Source: Undaria pinnatifida | Taxonomy: Eukaryota; Sar; Phaeophyceae; Laminariales; Alariaceae | Direction of reading: 5' to 3' | DNA length: 64,000 bases | Assembly (NCBI GenBank): GCA_012845835.1 | Contig: JABAKD010000013.1 | Span: 11,045,201-11,109,200, forward strand | Shown here: piece after piece, positions 21,172 through 33,084 of the stretch | How the letters are laid out: each line of letters opens with the position of its first letter | Numbering within the stretch: position 1 is the stretch's first letter | The notes under the pieces: generated by a model | What the model saw: the letters and a program-made list of their open reading frames with translations, nothing else | Told to the model about the DNA's origin: nothing | Databases searched by the model: none | Program-made: the position numbers and the translations under genes

Positions 21172-24100
21172 GATGTCAATCCAACCCTAACACCCAACGC
21201 CACGGGCGAAGCAGGCCCATCACAGCGTGCTGGGCTTAGCGGCAACAACGAAGAATTCTGGAGGAGAGAATGCAGCCGGCTTCAGGACCGGCTGGAGAGC
21301 CTCACAAAAGAACGAGAGAGGTGAGTTTCAACTTCGAAATTCATGGCACTAGGACTCCTGGTACTCGTGGATACTGGTGCCTCGTGCTTTTAACACAAGT
21401 ACTCCCCTGTTGGTGTCATCACTTTTACTTGCCACGTATCATTTAGCTTAACTCGTACAAAAGGAGTTTTTTTGCCTTCAGCGGCCATCTGGACAGGCTG
21501 TGGTCACGGGTATTGTCCCTTCTCCCCATCGGTAAAAAGGGAATACACCTCGACTGTGAGATCGACTATTTCGTCGAAACCCAACCGCGTGTGATACGTC
21601 GGTCGCGCGCGCTGCGGGTTATACGTGACCTCGTGAAGAACACGGGCCAGCGATTCCCCAGCGAGTGATTCTAAGTAGAACGATTTCGTACCAGGTGCTA
21701 TGAAACTTGTTTGTATCGTCTGTACCCCCCAGCCCCTGTTTACAACTATTAACTCTACAGCTACTCAAAGAGCCTCATCGTCATCAATACGCAATGGTAC
21801 GCCAAAAGTATAGTCTACTGTACGAGTACATACAGTAGTTATTACGTTTGAGTAAGACAATGTAGCACCACGCCGGTGATTAGTGGGAGTTGAACAATAC
21901 AACGGCGCATGGGTGGGGCCACCAGCCGGGGCGGGAGGCCTCATCCAGTCAAGTACAAAATGGTCGGATACAACAATAGTAACGAATCTCTTCTCGATGA
22001 TACAGCTGGAACGATATGTTTGAACTGAATCGAAGGTGGGAGCATGGCCGTAGGAAACTAGTAAGCGACGATGTTGATGTTGATCTCACTCGCTCTTTGA
22101 CGCACTCTATGATAGGGGTAGCACCTCGTTTTTCTGGGGCTGCTCACTTGAGGAGCTCTACGCTTCACCCTCGGACAGATCACGATCTAAATCATCCACA
22201 GACCATCTACAGCAGATCCTATAGCTGCCGCTAAAGCATGTTGTACGGTATCTGTATAGGTAGAGTACAGATCCAACTCAGGAAACACGTGCTGGCCCGT
22301 GCAGATTGTGGTACGGTAGCATGAGCTAGACCAGACAGATTTTCCCCCTGGGGGATCTAGATCATCAAGTGGGGATCGGTGATCTGCCCGACACGTGAAA
22401 GGTTGAGAAAAAAGGAAGTGCAAGCCGATTAACAAGCCCATTTTATACTAGGGTATACAACAAAAAATATCGCAAAACAATGATGACGTTCCGACGACAT
22501 TAGGTTAAGAGCCCCGTCATTCAGAAATGATTGGATCCTTAAAGTGGTACCCCTACCGTAGAATGCGTCCTTTCCATACGTACTTGTAATATTTAAATCT
22601 AGGCGAATATCATTTATCCCTTACGTACGAATACCATGTATTCTAGCAATTTCTTGCCCTACTCCATGATACCGTTGAAAAAAATGTGTTTGAAGGTGGG
22701 AAGAGGATCGTAGGAGACTTGCCAACGACGATGCCGATCGCGCTCGCGACTTGGTGGGATTACGACGAGCAGTCGAGGCTCAGTCGCAGCTGGTTATGGA
22801 AAGCCTTGTCGCCGCTCAAAGGTGCGCGGTAAGGGGGAGCTTGTATGGCATAAGTATCTACCATGGGCGTCAATGGCCCATCGAGTATCCTTTACGAAGA
22901 GAGTACGTGCAACATGCGCGACCGACGTATCGCGCAGCTTTGTCGATGATTGTGTAACGACGCGTGCTGCGTTGGAGGTGCACCACTTTTTCCGAGGTTT
23001 CCTCAATTTGAGAGCCCAAGACCTCTCCCAAAAACTGATTCGGAGCCAAATAAAAAACTGGTACGGGGTGAAAAAATCCCATGGTCTAGGTGTCACGACG
23101 AGAATCATGAAAAAACAAATTGACCTATTTCCCGACGATTTTGGGTTAAGGAGCCCCGTCATTCAGAAACCACTTCAGACGAAAAATGCTTCGTACCTCT
23201 ATCGTTGTAGCACGCGTCTTATACTATATGCTACATACGCCACCGGTGTTACGATCCCGTAGTTCTTTGGACGCGTGCTACGATACAGGTGTAGCACTTT
23301 TGTTTTATAATACTACTCCTCAATTTGGGAGCTTGAGACCTCTCCCAAAAAACTGATTTGGAGAAAAATAAAACTGCTTTGTACCGGATAAAAAAATCCA
23401 AGTTTGGGTTCTGTAAGGTGCGCACAAACCATACCCGGGGTATTTACCCCGGGTATTACCCTACAAAAAACTTCTGTGAGTTCTGTAGGACATTCATACC
23501 CGTACCCGGAACTTCTGAAAGTTCTGTATTACATTCATACCCGTACCCGGAACTTCTGGAAATTCTGCACGCAAGTGCCACAAATACCCGGGGTACGGGT
23601 ATATCATTTTTATAACGTATGTGAGTTCTGTACGCCCGTGCCACAATACCCGGAACTTCTGGAAGTTCTGTAACGCTTTCACACCCGTACCCGAAACTTC
23701 TGGAAGTTCTGTAAGACTTTCATACTCTTGCCCGGTATCCACAAACCCTACAGAACTTTAGCGTGAAACAATTCCATGGCCTAGGTATCCATCGAGGATC
23801 ATGAAAAAACAATAAATGGGGCGTATTTTCCGACGATTTTGGGTTAAGGAGCCCCGTCATTCAGAAACCATTTCAGACGAAGAGTGATACCTCTATCGTA
23901 GCATTGGTCCTTGCCTCAGCGCGTAATCAGTAGACTGGCTTATACGACACCGAAAATAGGAAAGTATATGCACAAGCCTACGGAAATATAGTTATGATAT
24001 CGCACATAAGAATGAGTTACGTGCGCCAGCCAAGCGGCACCTCGTGCATCTCTGATATTGCTTCATACCCTTGCCTGAATGCCAACGGCCGTTGGGCAGG

Positions 24101-26804
24101 AGATAGATGCTGTAGCAACATCGACCCCACACGAGTCGTCCACTTCTGGTCAATGCACGTGGTCGTCGGGGTTACGGGTATCATCACTGCGTCCTCGCAA
24201 GTAACATCAACACTCGTACATGTATAAATGTTTTACAAAAGCTGTTAAGGTACATGAGCCGTGAGATCGCAGGTGTCGTTCTAAGTAATGTTCGTAAGCT
24301 GCGTGTGATCCTTCAATTGCGCGCGCTACACGGTGTGTATGTCCTCATGAAGGATAGTGGCCGGTGACTCCCCTGAGTGCTAGTGCAGGGGTTTGCAGCA
24401 CACCATCACGCCACACGCCACCTATCGTCCTTCCGCATACAACGTCATTCTTTTGGTTACGCGCAGGTTGGCCACCACGAGTTCTCCAGCCCTCAGTGAA
24501 AGCGCTGTTCCTCAATTTTTTCCGAGCAACCCGCGAGCGCGATCCAACGCACGGCATGGGCCCGTCTCCCCCGACAACGACAATCCCACGGCGCTCGGTG
24601 GACCGTTACCCCTAGGAACGTTCGACCAACGTCGGCAAACTTATGCAGATCGCAGGCCCCCAGTGCTGTTGCCCCCAAGTACGTTCGACCAACGTCAGCA
24701 AGTGTATTACACGGATCTCAGACCCCACATGGATGACGTCGTCGCGCGATATTCCAGAGGTAGCAGATATGAATCTCGGCGTCGTTACCGTGAAGAGTCG
24801 GGGAAGCTGGCGTCAGCGCACGCTGGGGCAACGAGGACAACGCAGAAGGGGACAACCGGAGGGGGGGGTGCGGCATGGAACTACCCGAGAATATCCAGAA
24901 CAGGTTTGATCGCGAATTAGTGCATGACGGATGTGGTTAGTCTTTAACTTATTTAGTAATATACCCACCTTTTGGGGACAACATACTTGGAATTATTGGG
25001 GGGAAAAGGCACATTCGAGATGAATTTACGTTGATGGAGTGATTGTAGCGCTTCGGCTGACGCCAGTCCACGAATGACGATATTTTCCTCAGCAGCCATG
25101 CTCCCGTTTTAAGACGATCCTTGTTAAAAAATGGATCTATGAATTACGGTGTTCTTCCACGCTGTCGCCGGTCATTCCTAGTAAGTATTGGCTTGAGTGA
25201 CACCACCTGCCCCGAAGTATGAAAGCCTCGCCCAGAATAAACTCCGCACTGATTGCACTCCCAGCTCAGGGCCCATCCCTGGGATAGAAACCACGATATT
25301 ACCTGTATTTTACGTGCAAACGATTAGACTCCTAGAAAAGCTACTTCCATGGCTTCTCTTTTTCGTTTTTTATTGTTCGACGCGACAAAATAATTGGTTC
25401 GGCCGACCCTTCATTTTTGCAGGACAAATTCCCCCGGACCCTTCTCCGCGAAATTTGAGGATGTACCACGATCGTGGTCGAAGTGGATGGCGTCGCATCG
25501 CGGTTAGTGGAACCGTCAGCCATGGAAACGACGGTGACGGTGGCAGTGGTAGTGGTGGTGGTAGTGGTGGAGACGGAAAGAGTATAGTATGGGAGTGGAA
25601 TGGCCGACGAGTGGTGTTGCAGGTGTCCCCAACTGCGAAAACACCGGCGGCGATGGAAATCCCTAGGCCTGCTGCGGAGCCTGACGAGGGTGAGTTTGCT
25701 GGAGCACACACACCGAGAACGCCTTTGCCCGCATTTTCTGTCGGAATACGAAGTACATAAGATAGACTCTGAAGTCCGAGCGTATGTGCAAAGAGTGAGC
25801 TCATGTTGGACGTGGCCGTCTTGCTTGATCACCCTGGTAAGTTGGATTTTTATTGACGGGGTGCTCGTTGTGTGGGTAATTTTTTGGTGTTGTTTTTGTT
25901 CACAGCTAGTTTGTGAGTGTCGTGGCGATCGCGGCCTGACATGTTCGAATTACAACCTCACCCAATCCACACGCCAGTGAAAAGTTTAGACTATTTCGTT
26001 TCACCCTCAATCCCCATGTGCACAAGTCTTTCCTGCCTGTAACCGTAAGACTGCCGCCCCCTCCCGCAATGCCTATGTTCAGCTCCGCCAAAAGAAGGTC
26101 GGGTTGCAACGAAAACGCCTCAGATTGGTTTCGAAACAACAGCGGCGGCGGCAGCAGCAGCTGCAGCAGCAGCAGCAGCAGAAGAGACAGCACAGATAGT
26201 GTCAACTTCTGTCCTGAAAGAAGTTAGCAAAATCAAGGTCGCGGTGAGAGACCTGGCCGGAGCAGTCGGAGCGGCAAGACCCCTCCCCCGGGGGGAAGAC
26301 GCGGAAACGGTAGCACCCCTATCATCGTCCGATGAACCAACAGCCATCCCCTCGCCGACATCCTCAAATCAGAAGAGATCGCCGGGACATATGAGGAATC
26401 CGCCTGGTGCTGAAATGGAAGGGTCCGACCAGACCATACTAGCACCCAACGCTCCCATATCTCGGCGGGTTTCATCTTCCACCCCCCCAATAAACCCCGT
26501 GGCGTCGTCGAACTCTGTGGCAGCGAATGCCATAAAAGGCAGCGATGGCACCAATTCGACTCCCGATTTGAGGATGCAATCCCCACTCTCCGGAGGGGAG
26601 GACAATCGCGGCGCCGAAAATCCCGACGGTATGCTGCACCTCGATGAAAACAGCGTTATTTCGCACGTTGATAAAAACAGCGGTATGTCGCACGTCGATG
26701 AAGGCAATGGTATCAACGCTGTGGGTGCCGATGAACAGGATACGGAGGCGAGCTTACCAAGAACAGCAAGTCTGCAAGGCCCACGTCCATCGATAAGGAA
26801 TTGA
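20731..26804 (+). CDS. Uncharacterised coiled-coil / low-complexity protein, 707 aa, five exons
   Basis: Exons are 20731-21320, 22714-22821, 24467-24903, 25423-25689 and 26083-26804, with intron phases 2, 2, 1 and 1. They total 2124 nt and end in TGA. The phase agreement at every junction is the main evidence. Exon 1 has poly-Ala from (TGC)n-type repeats and ends in a charged helix (EEFWRRECSRLQDRLESLTK). Exon 2 continues it (ANDDADRARDLVGLRRAVEA), consistent with a coiled coil. Exon 3 contains a tandem TFDQRxQxY motif pair. Exon 4 is Gly/Ser-rich. Exon 5 has poly-Ala, then Ser/Pro-rich sequence and three nonapeptides of the form D-x-N-S-x-x-S-H-V. I recognise no domain. Head-to-head position with a flagellar gene is suggestive only. 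The exon 2 acceptor (GATCGTAG) is weak, and an alternative terminal exon lies at 21482-21668. Confidence 0.65.
21482..21668 (+). other. Possible alternative terminal exon of the coiled-coil gene
   Basis: A strong acceptor (TTTTTTTGCCTTCAG) is followed by 62 codons open in the phase required by exon 1 (phase 2), ending in TGA at 21666-21668. The resulting isoform would be 258 aa with a basic C-terminus (PRVIRRSRALRVIRDL). It competes with exon 2 at 22714, which has a weaker acceptor but continues the coiled coil and the phase chain. Confidence 0.45.
22006..22110 (+). pseudogene. Duplicated, MITE-interrupted copy of exon 2 of the coiled-coil gene
   Basis: After a good AG (GATGATACAG) the frame reads WNDMFELNRRWEHGRRKLVS then DDVDVDLTRSL, parallel to exon 2 (RWEEDRRRLANDDADRARDL) encoded at 22692-22821. 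The copy breaks off where a MITE-1 starts at about 22097. Its acceptor phase would also fit exon 1. It keeps sequence 5' of the exon 2 acceptor that is frameshifted in the other copy. Confidence 0.6.
22097..22565. mobile_element. Long MITE-1 element containing R2
   Basis: The left end GACGCACTCTATGATAGGGG and right end CCCCTACCGTAGAATGCGTC are degraded MITE-1 termini. The internal block CCGACGACATTAGGTTAAG matches the family core. The extra 240 bp (22160-22405) are the R2 sequence also found at 1405-1660. Confidence 0.65.
22959..23218. mobile_element. MITE-1 element
   Basis: Complete copy: left GACGCGTGCTGCGTTGGAGG, right CTATCGTTGTAGCACGCGTC, core CCCGACGATTTTGGGTTAAG. The inner blocks are in the same order as 501-760. 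It lies in intron 2 of the coiled-coil gene. Confidence 0.8.
23270..23910. mobile_element. MITE-1 element expanded by an internal minisatellite
   Basis: The termini (GACGCGTGCTACGATACAGG; CTCTATCGTAGCATTGGTCC) and flanking family blocks are intact, but 23405-23760 is filled by a tandem repeat of about 40 bp built on ACCCGTACCCGGAACTTCTG and GAAGTTCTGTA. The array seems to have grown inside the element after insertion. It is about 50 bp downstream of the previous copy in the same orientation. Confidence 0.8.
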
Positions 26805-28300
26805 CAGAAAAGATTCGCAGTCCGCGCGAGGAATTCACGCGGCTGACTCCAACTGCAGAGGCTTCGGCTGATCGAGATAGCGCCCTTGGGCACAGCGGGT
26901 CGTCCTCCGGCCTTTCACCGATTGAATCCGACCCCTCTCGTGCATTGTCCTGACAGCGCGGGACTAGGTACCGACCGGCAGGGTTTTGAGCAGTTTCCTG
27001 ACAACGCAGAACCAGCTGCCAGGATTACTGTTATTGTCGATGTTTCTCCTCATGTCTTTGTTTTTTGCAAAACGCTAGGGCATCGAGTTAAAAATTCCCT
27101 TGCACACACGCAAGAAATCGATGGGGGAATCGCCTTTCCCGTAAACACAAGCGTTCCTGTGGTGTAGCCTGCACCGCACGAACCAACATGACAACATTCC
27201 CGTCCGTGAAGGTTGTATAGGTACTGGCGACGATAATTCGTTCCCCGCGGAACCAGTGGCAGTCGGTAGGTAAGGCGACGTAGATGTCTCGGTTGGTGCC
27301 CTATAAGACGGGAATTGTGCCAGGCGCACATCCGTAGAGACTAAGACCACGGTGGTGGTGGCGGTGGTGGTGAGGGTCTTTATGGTCATAACTCCAGCTC
27401 CTTAGGGCCACTCGCGCGAGTTCTTAATTTTTTTTTGTGCTCATCAATTTGGCGACACGCCCCACCATTTAACTGTTCAGTTCGTTACCCTACCCCGATG
27501 CGTGCTACGATAGAGGTGCACCACTTTTTTTTCTAGTACTACTCCTCAACATGGGAGCAAAAGACCTCTCCCAAAAAGTGATTTTTGGAGAACAATAAAA
27601 CCGCTACCGGAGGAAAAATCCCATGGGGCCTAGGTACAAAACGAGAATCACACAACAACAAAAAAGGTATCTATTTCCGATGGTTCGGGGTTAAGGAGCT
27701 TCGTCATTCAGAAACCACTTCAGACGAAAAGTGCTACTTCTATCGTAGAATGCGTCCCCTTTGAGGCCAACCGAACGTTTTTAGAGTCCGTTTTGAGTTC
27801 ACGAAGTACTTTCATTATTCAGGCCTCAACATTTATGTACGAAAATAAAGGGTGGTGGGGAGGAGAGGAGATGTTCATGTACTTGGTCGAGTAAATTTGA
27901 AAACAATACAATAAACGATAATAATTACCCTGCTCGGATATTTGGCGGACATCGGAGAATATAGAATCAATGCAGCGCTCTCGGGATACAGAAGGAACGA
28001 ACTCGGCTAACCATAGTATTGTTTTCAAAGCGCATCTCTCAGGAAGGAAAAACGCAACAAATTATTGAACAGCGGATAGAAGTTCACCATTTATTGTAGA
28101 TGCCAACTGGCGACTTGACAATACCAAGAGACCCGCCTCCACGCTCTAGGAAAACAGCCCGGACACCACATGCGCGATGAGTATGCCGTATTTACCTGGT
28201 AGAAGTCCTCAAGTACTTGCGATGTACGTGTCTGTCTTGTTGGATGTAGATGGTTTGAAAAAACAGTTTAATTCATACAAACACACAGCAGCGTGTAACA
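26805..28300. other. Intergenic region without a supported gene; holds one MITE-1
   Basis: Apart from the MITE-1 at 27497-27758 (GATGCGTGCTACGATAGAGG ... CTATCGTAGAATGCGTC), only short, unsupported frames are visible. 27330-27380 contains a short GGTGGTGGCGGTGGTGG-like stretch. No tRNA or rRNA signal was found. Confidence 0.5.
27497..27758. mobile_element. MITE-1 element
   Basis: Complete copy in the same orientation as 501-760, with the inner words GACCTCTCCCAAAAAGTGAT and GGTTCGGGGTTAAGGAG. It lies about 700 bp downstream of the coiled-coil gene's stop codon. Confidence 0.8.
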
Positions 28301-28518
28301 TGTATGCGGTTGAAGTGTCAGCAAAGAGACGGCTGCTTTAGGACACGTCAGTCACACATTAAAATGTTCCATACTGAAAAAAAGGATGTTACGTCTAGAC
28401 GGCGGTGCGTTACAGGGCTGAGTTACTTGGAAAAAACTCACAAATTGTTGTTGGTGGCTTCATTACACAGTATTCGAAAACCAACAACAAAAATGACACA
28501 AAAAATACCCGTGCCTTC

Positions 28519-28815
28519 ATGGAGGCACTCGGCAAAACACTTATCGTTCTTGTCTGCTTGCTGGCTTGCGTTGTCGCACTCTCTGCTGTCTGGTCGACAG
28601 TAAAGTACTGCGTTATGTACTTCGATCTTCAGTGCAAGGCCGCTTGGAGGCTATTCCGCTGTGTGTGTTTGAGGTACCTACGTAGATACTGTCTTGCGGA
28701 TACCAGAGCTTGGTCTGTGCCTTCACTTCGCGGTGTGCGCAGAAGAAGCAATTTTAAAATAAAACAACACGTCAAAAAAAGAATAAAAAATGGAAAAACA
28801 AAACTAAAAATTTAG
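28519..28815 (+). CDS. Putative small single-pass membrane protein (98 aa)
   Basis: An ATG-initiated frame with a strongly hydrophobic segment at about residues 7-29 (TLIVLVCLLACVVALSAV), then a Cys- and Arg-rich tail (RLFRCVCLRYLRRYC) and a Lys-rich end. The same frame is open for a further 38 codons upstream. I recognise no family, and nothing indicates splicing or expression. It sits directly before the CCATGG satellite. It may be a chance ORF. Confidence 0.25.
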   Translation: MEALGKTLIVLVCLLACVVALSAVWSTVKYCVMYFDLQCKAAWRLFRCVCLRYLRRYCLADTRAWSVPSLRGVRRRSNFKIKQHVKKRIKNGKTKLKI

Positions 28816-28844
28816 GGATCGACCCGGGAAAAAAAAACTCTTTA

Positions 28845-31800
28845 ATTGGGCATGCCATGGCATGCCATGGTACGTGCCCCGGCAATTGCCATAAAGTACA
28901 TGCCATGGCATTACTATGGCAGCATTACCATGGCATGCCATGGTAATGCCATGGGTTACCGTGGCATGTCGTGGCGATGCCATGGCATGCCATGGTAATG
29001 CTCATGGTAATGCCATGGTAATGCCATGGCAATGCCATGGCATATGCCATAGACCTTGTATGGGCCATGGATCATGTGAGGCCATGGCCCAATGGTCATG
29101 GCAATGCCATGGCATGTGCCATGGCAAGCCATCGCATGTCATGGTTATCCATGACATATTCCCGGGGACACGCCACGGATGCACCATGGCCTTGCCTTGA
29201 TAAATATGCCATGGTTATCCATGGTCATCCATGGTCATCCATGGCAAAGCCATGGTCGCCCGTGACAACCCTTGGTGACCCATGGCCATACCACGAGTAA
29301 CCATGGACATGCCATGGTCACCCATGCGAATATGCCATGATCGCCCGCGGCAACCCATGGCAATGCCGTGGTCGTCCATGGTCATCCATGGCCATCCGTG
29401 GCAATACCACGGTCACCCATGGCATTGCCATGGTCGCCCATGGCCATACCACGAGTAACGATGGTCATGCCATGGTCACCACTGGGAATGCCATGGACAC
29501 CCATGGGAATGCCATGATCGCCCGTGGCAACCCATGGCAATACCATGGTCATCCATGGTCATCCATGGTCATCCGTGGCAATGCCACCGCGAACCATGGC
29601 GATGCTATGGTCACCCATGTCACCCATGGCAATGCCATGATCGCCAGCGGCAACCCATGGCAATGCCATGGCCGTCCATGGCCATCCATGGTCACCCATG
29701 GGACCGCCGTGATCGCCCGTGGCAACCCATGGCAATGCCATGGTCGTCCATGGTCATCCATCGTAACCCGTGGCAATGCCACGGTCAACCATGGCGATGC
29801 CATGGTCACCCATGGGAATGCCATGGTTGACCGTGGAAATGCCATGATCGCCCGTAGCAACCCATGGTCACCGTGGCACTGCCACAGTCAACCATGGCGA
29901 TACCATGGTCACCCATGGGAATGCCATGTTCGCCCGTGACAACCCATGGCAACGCCATGATATTCCATGGCCATCCATGGTCACCCATGGGACTGCCATG
30001 ATCCACCGTGACATAACCATGGCAATACCATGATCGCCCGTGGCAACCCATATGGCAATGCCATGGTCGTCCATGGTCATCGATGGTCATTCGTGGCAAT
30101 GCCATGTTCAACCATGATAATACCACGGTCAGCCATGGCAATGCCATCACCACCCATGGGAATGCCATGGGCGTCCGTGGCAACCCATGGCAAAGCTATG
30201 TTCGCCCGTGGCAAACCATGGGCATGCCATGTTCGCCGTTGTCAACCCATGGGAATCATATGATCACCAGTTAGCAACCCACCCATGGTCACCCATGGGC
30301 ATTCCATGGCAACCCATGGTCATCCTTGGCAATGCCACGATCAACCATGGCAATGCCATGGTCACCCATGGGTGTGCCATGGTCACCCATGGGAATGTCA
30401 TGATCGCCCGTGGAAACCCAGGTTCAACCATTTTCCATACCACGAGTAACCATGACCACACCACGGGTGACCATGGCCATGCCAAATAACTTTGCTTGCG
30501 GTATTGCCATGGGTTATCATAGGTTGTCACGGACACCCATGGCATTCCCATGGGTGACCATGGAATTTCCATGGTTGCTCGTGGTATAACCATAGTTGCT
30601 CGTGGTATTGTCATGAATGACCATGGGTTGCACGGACGCCCGCGGCATTCCCATGGTCACCCATGGCACATGGCATTTCCATGGGGACAGTACGGCATTT
30701 ACATGGGTGACGGTGGCATTGCAACGGATGACTATGCATTCCCATAGTTGACCATGGATGACCATGGCATTCCCAATGGGTGGCCATGGCATTCCCATGG
30801 GTGACCATGGCGTTGCCACCGTTGCTCGTGGTATTGCCGTGGATGACCATGGATGGGTTGACACGGACGCCCATGGCATTCCCATGGGTGACCGTGGCAT
30901 TGCCACGGATGACCATGGAATTCCCATGATTGACCCTGGCATTGCCATGGTTGACCAAGGACGATCGCAGTATTGACATGGTGACAATGCGTTTCCATGG
31001 GTAACCATAGAATTCCCATGGTTGGCCATGTCATTGCCATGGTTGACGATGGATGACCATGGCATTGCCATGGCATGACCACGGATGACCATGGTATTGA
31101 CATGAGTGACCATGGGTTACCATGGTTGACCACGGCATTGCCATGGTTGACCACGGCATTGCTATGGTTCATCGTGGATGCTCGTGGTATTGATATGGGT
31201 GACCATGGGTGATTGTAGCATTGCCACCGATGACCATGGCATTCCCATGGCTGACCATGGCATTCCCTTCGATGACGATGGCGTTCCCATGAGTGACCAT
31301 GTAATTCCCAAGTTTGCTCGTGGTTTGGCCATGGCTGCTCGTGGTATGGCCATGAATGCTCGTGGTATTGCCATTGATGGCCATGGGTTGCCACGGACAC
31401 CTACGGCATTCCCATGGGTTCCCATGGGTTCCCATGGGTGACCATCGCCTTCTCTTGGGTGACGACGGCATTGCCACGGATAACCATGCGTTGCCACGGA
31501 CGCCCATGGCATTTCCATGGTACCCCATGGCATTCCCATGGAAGCAGTACGGCATTCGCATGGGTGACCATGGCATTGCCACCGATGCCATGGTAGCAGT
31601 ACGGCACTCCCACAGGTGACCGCGGCATTGCCACCGATGACCATGGCATTTCCATGGCTGACCATGGCATTCTCATGGGTGACCATAGCATTCCCATGGT
31701 TTCTCGTGGTATGACCATGGTTGATCGTGTTATTTCCATGGATGACCATGGGTTGCAACGGACGTCCACGGCATTCCCATAGGTTCCCATGGGTGACCAT

Positions 31801-32395
31801 GGCATTCCCATGGGTGACGACGGCATCATCACAGATGACCATGCGTTGCCACGGACGCCCATGGCATACCCATGGTCACCCACATGGCATTCCCATGGGA
31901 GAAGTACGGCATTCCCATGGGTGGCCGTGGCACTGCCACCGATGATCATGACATTCCCATGGGTGACCATGGCCTTGTTATGGTTGACCGCGGCATTGCC
32001 GCGGATGACCATGGATGCCCATGGTATTCCCGTGGGTGGCCATGGCATTCCTATGGATGATGACCATGGCATTCCCACGTTTGACTCTGGCATTGCCATG
32101 GCATGACCACGGATGTTCATAGTCGTTCGTGACATTGCCCACGGTCGTTCGTGGCATTGCTATGGCATTGCCATGGCATAACCATGTATGACCATGGCGT
32201 TGCCATGGGCGACCATGGCATTGCCATGCACTACAATGGCACGTCCATGGTTTCTCCGATGTATGCCATGGTATTATGTTGTCCCATTCTGACTTCACAA
32301 TCGTGGCATGGCATGCCATGGCAATGCCTCTTGCTGTAATACCATGACAATGTCATGTCGCATGATTTATGGCAATGCCATGGCACCTGTTCAAA
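28845..32395. repeat. CCATGG satellite, about 3.5 kb, arranged as two inverted arms
   Basis: Degenerate units of mostly 10-11 bp built around CCATGG or CCGTGG (CCATGGTCAC, CCATGGGAATG, CCATGGTCAT, CCGTGGCAATG). Left of about 30480 the phrases read CCATGGTCACCCATGGGAAT, and right of about 30506 they read ATTCCCATGGGTGACCATGG, so orientation flips around a short non-repeat spacer. Higher-order phrases (GATCGCCCGTGGCAACCC; ATACCACGAGTAACCATGG) also appear inverted in the right arm. Long frames on both strands, rich in the words HGNAM or PWQCHG, are artefacts of the repeat. Confidence 0.93.
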
Positions 32396-32514
32396 AATAA
32401 ATGTGAAACATCGGGGCAATTAAGAGCTGAGGGTAGTCTGAGAGGCCAGAGAACTGCCGAGGGTGGCCTCCGGAGGCACCGACATTACAGCATTAAGTGA
32501 CTTTATTAGACGTG

Positions 32515-32830
32515 TGTTAAGGTATTAGTGGGGTATTAGTCCGCTTGACCACTTGCAAAAGGTTAACCAATAGCTTACCCAAACTAAGCGTTATAACACT
32601 TCCCCCCCCTGATACGGCGGGATAGCAGGTCGGCCGGATATACGGGCGGACCTGTCAATATACCCAGGCCGTTTCATTTCCTGGGGATACCGGGGGAAGT
32701 ATTTTATCAAGTTCGAAATAGAAACATCTGAAAAAGTTTAATATGGTGGATGTGGAATTTTGAACCCACGACCCAAATACCCATGATCCTGCCGACGACG
32801 CCATTTGTAAGGTTATAGGTGGGAACACAG
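32515..32830 (-). mobile_element. SINE-2-like repeat, second copy
   Basis: It shares TTAGTGGGGTATTAGTCCG, TTAACCAATAGCTTACCCAAA and GTCGGCCGGATATACGGGC with 15117-15420. On the minus strand TGGCGTCGTCGGCAGGATCA and CGTGGGTTCAAAATTCCAC mark the tRNA-like part. The B box carries an extra A and the T stem is broken, so this copy is more decayed. Confidence 0.6.
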
Positions 32831-32941
32831 AGTGCCCCCTGGAGGTCTGCCAATTGAGCAGGTCCTCGGAGAGTACGTGCTCACTTTCTTTTCCTTCGTA
32901 GAGACGTTGCTTTATTCGATTCCACCAAGGCCCCGGATCTG

Positions 32942-32967
32942 AGATCGGAGGCACGTGCCTCCGATCT
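32942..32967. repeat. Perfect 26-bp palindrome centred on CACGTG
   Basis: The half-site AGATCGGAGGCAC is followed directly by its exact reverse complement, with no loop and no mismatch. The core CACGTG is an E-box/G-box hexamer. No gene is adjacent. Confidence 0.9.
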
Positions 32968-33084
32968 ATTTCCCAACTTTCCCGAATATAAAACGCCAAC
33001 CTTATCATACGAAACCCATCCAAATGATATCAAATTCGGATATTTACAGGCCTTTTGAGGCCGTATCTTAACACGTGTACTCGA

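Noticed and set aside
23405-23760. A CRISPR-like array of 40-bp repeats
   Set aside because: Units are contiguous with no unique spacers, inside a MITE in a eukaryotic intron.
28916-32339. Frames of 100-244 codons on both strands in the satellite
   Set aside because: The CCATGG satellite lacks stops in several frames at once. The composition is purely repeat-driven.
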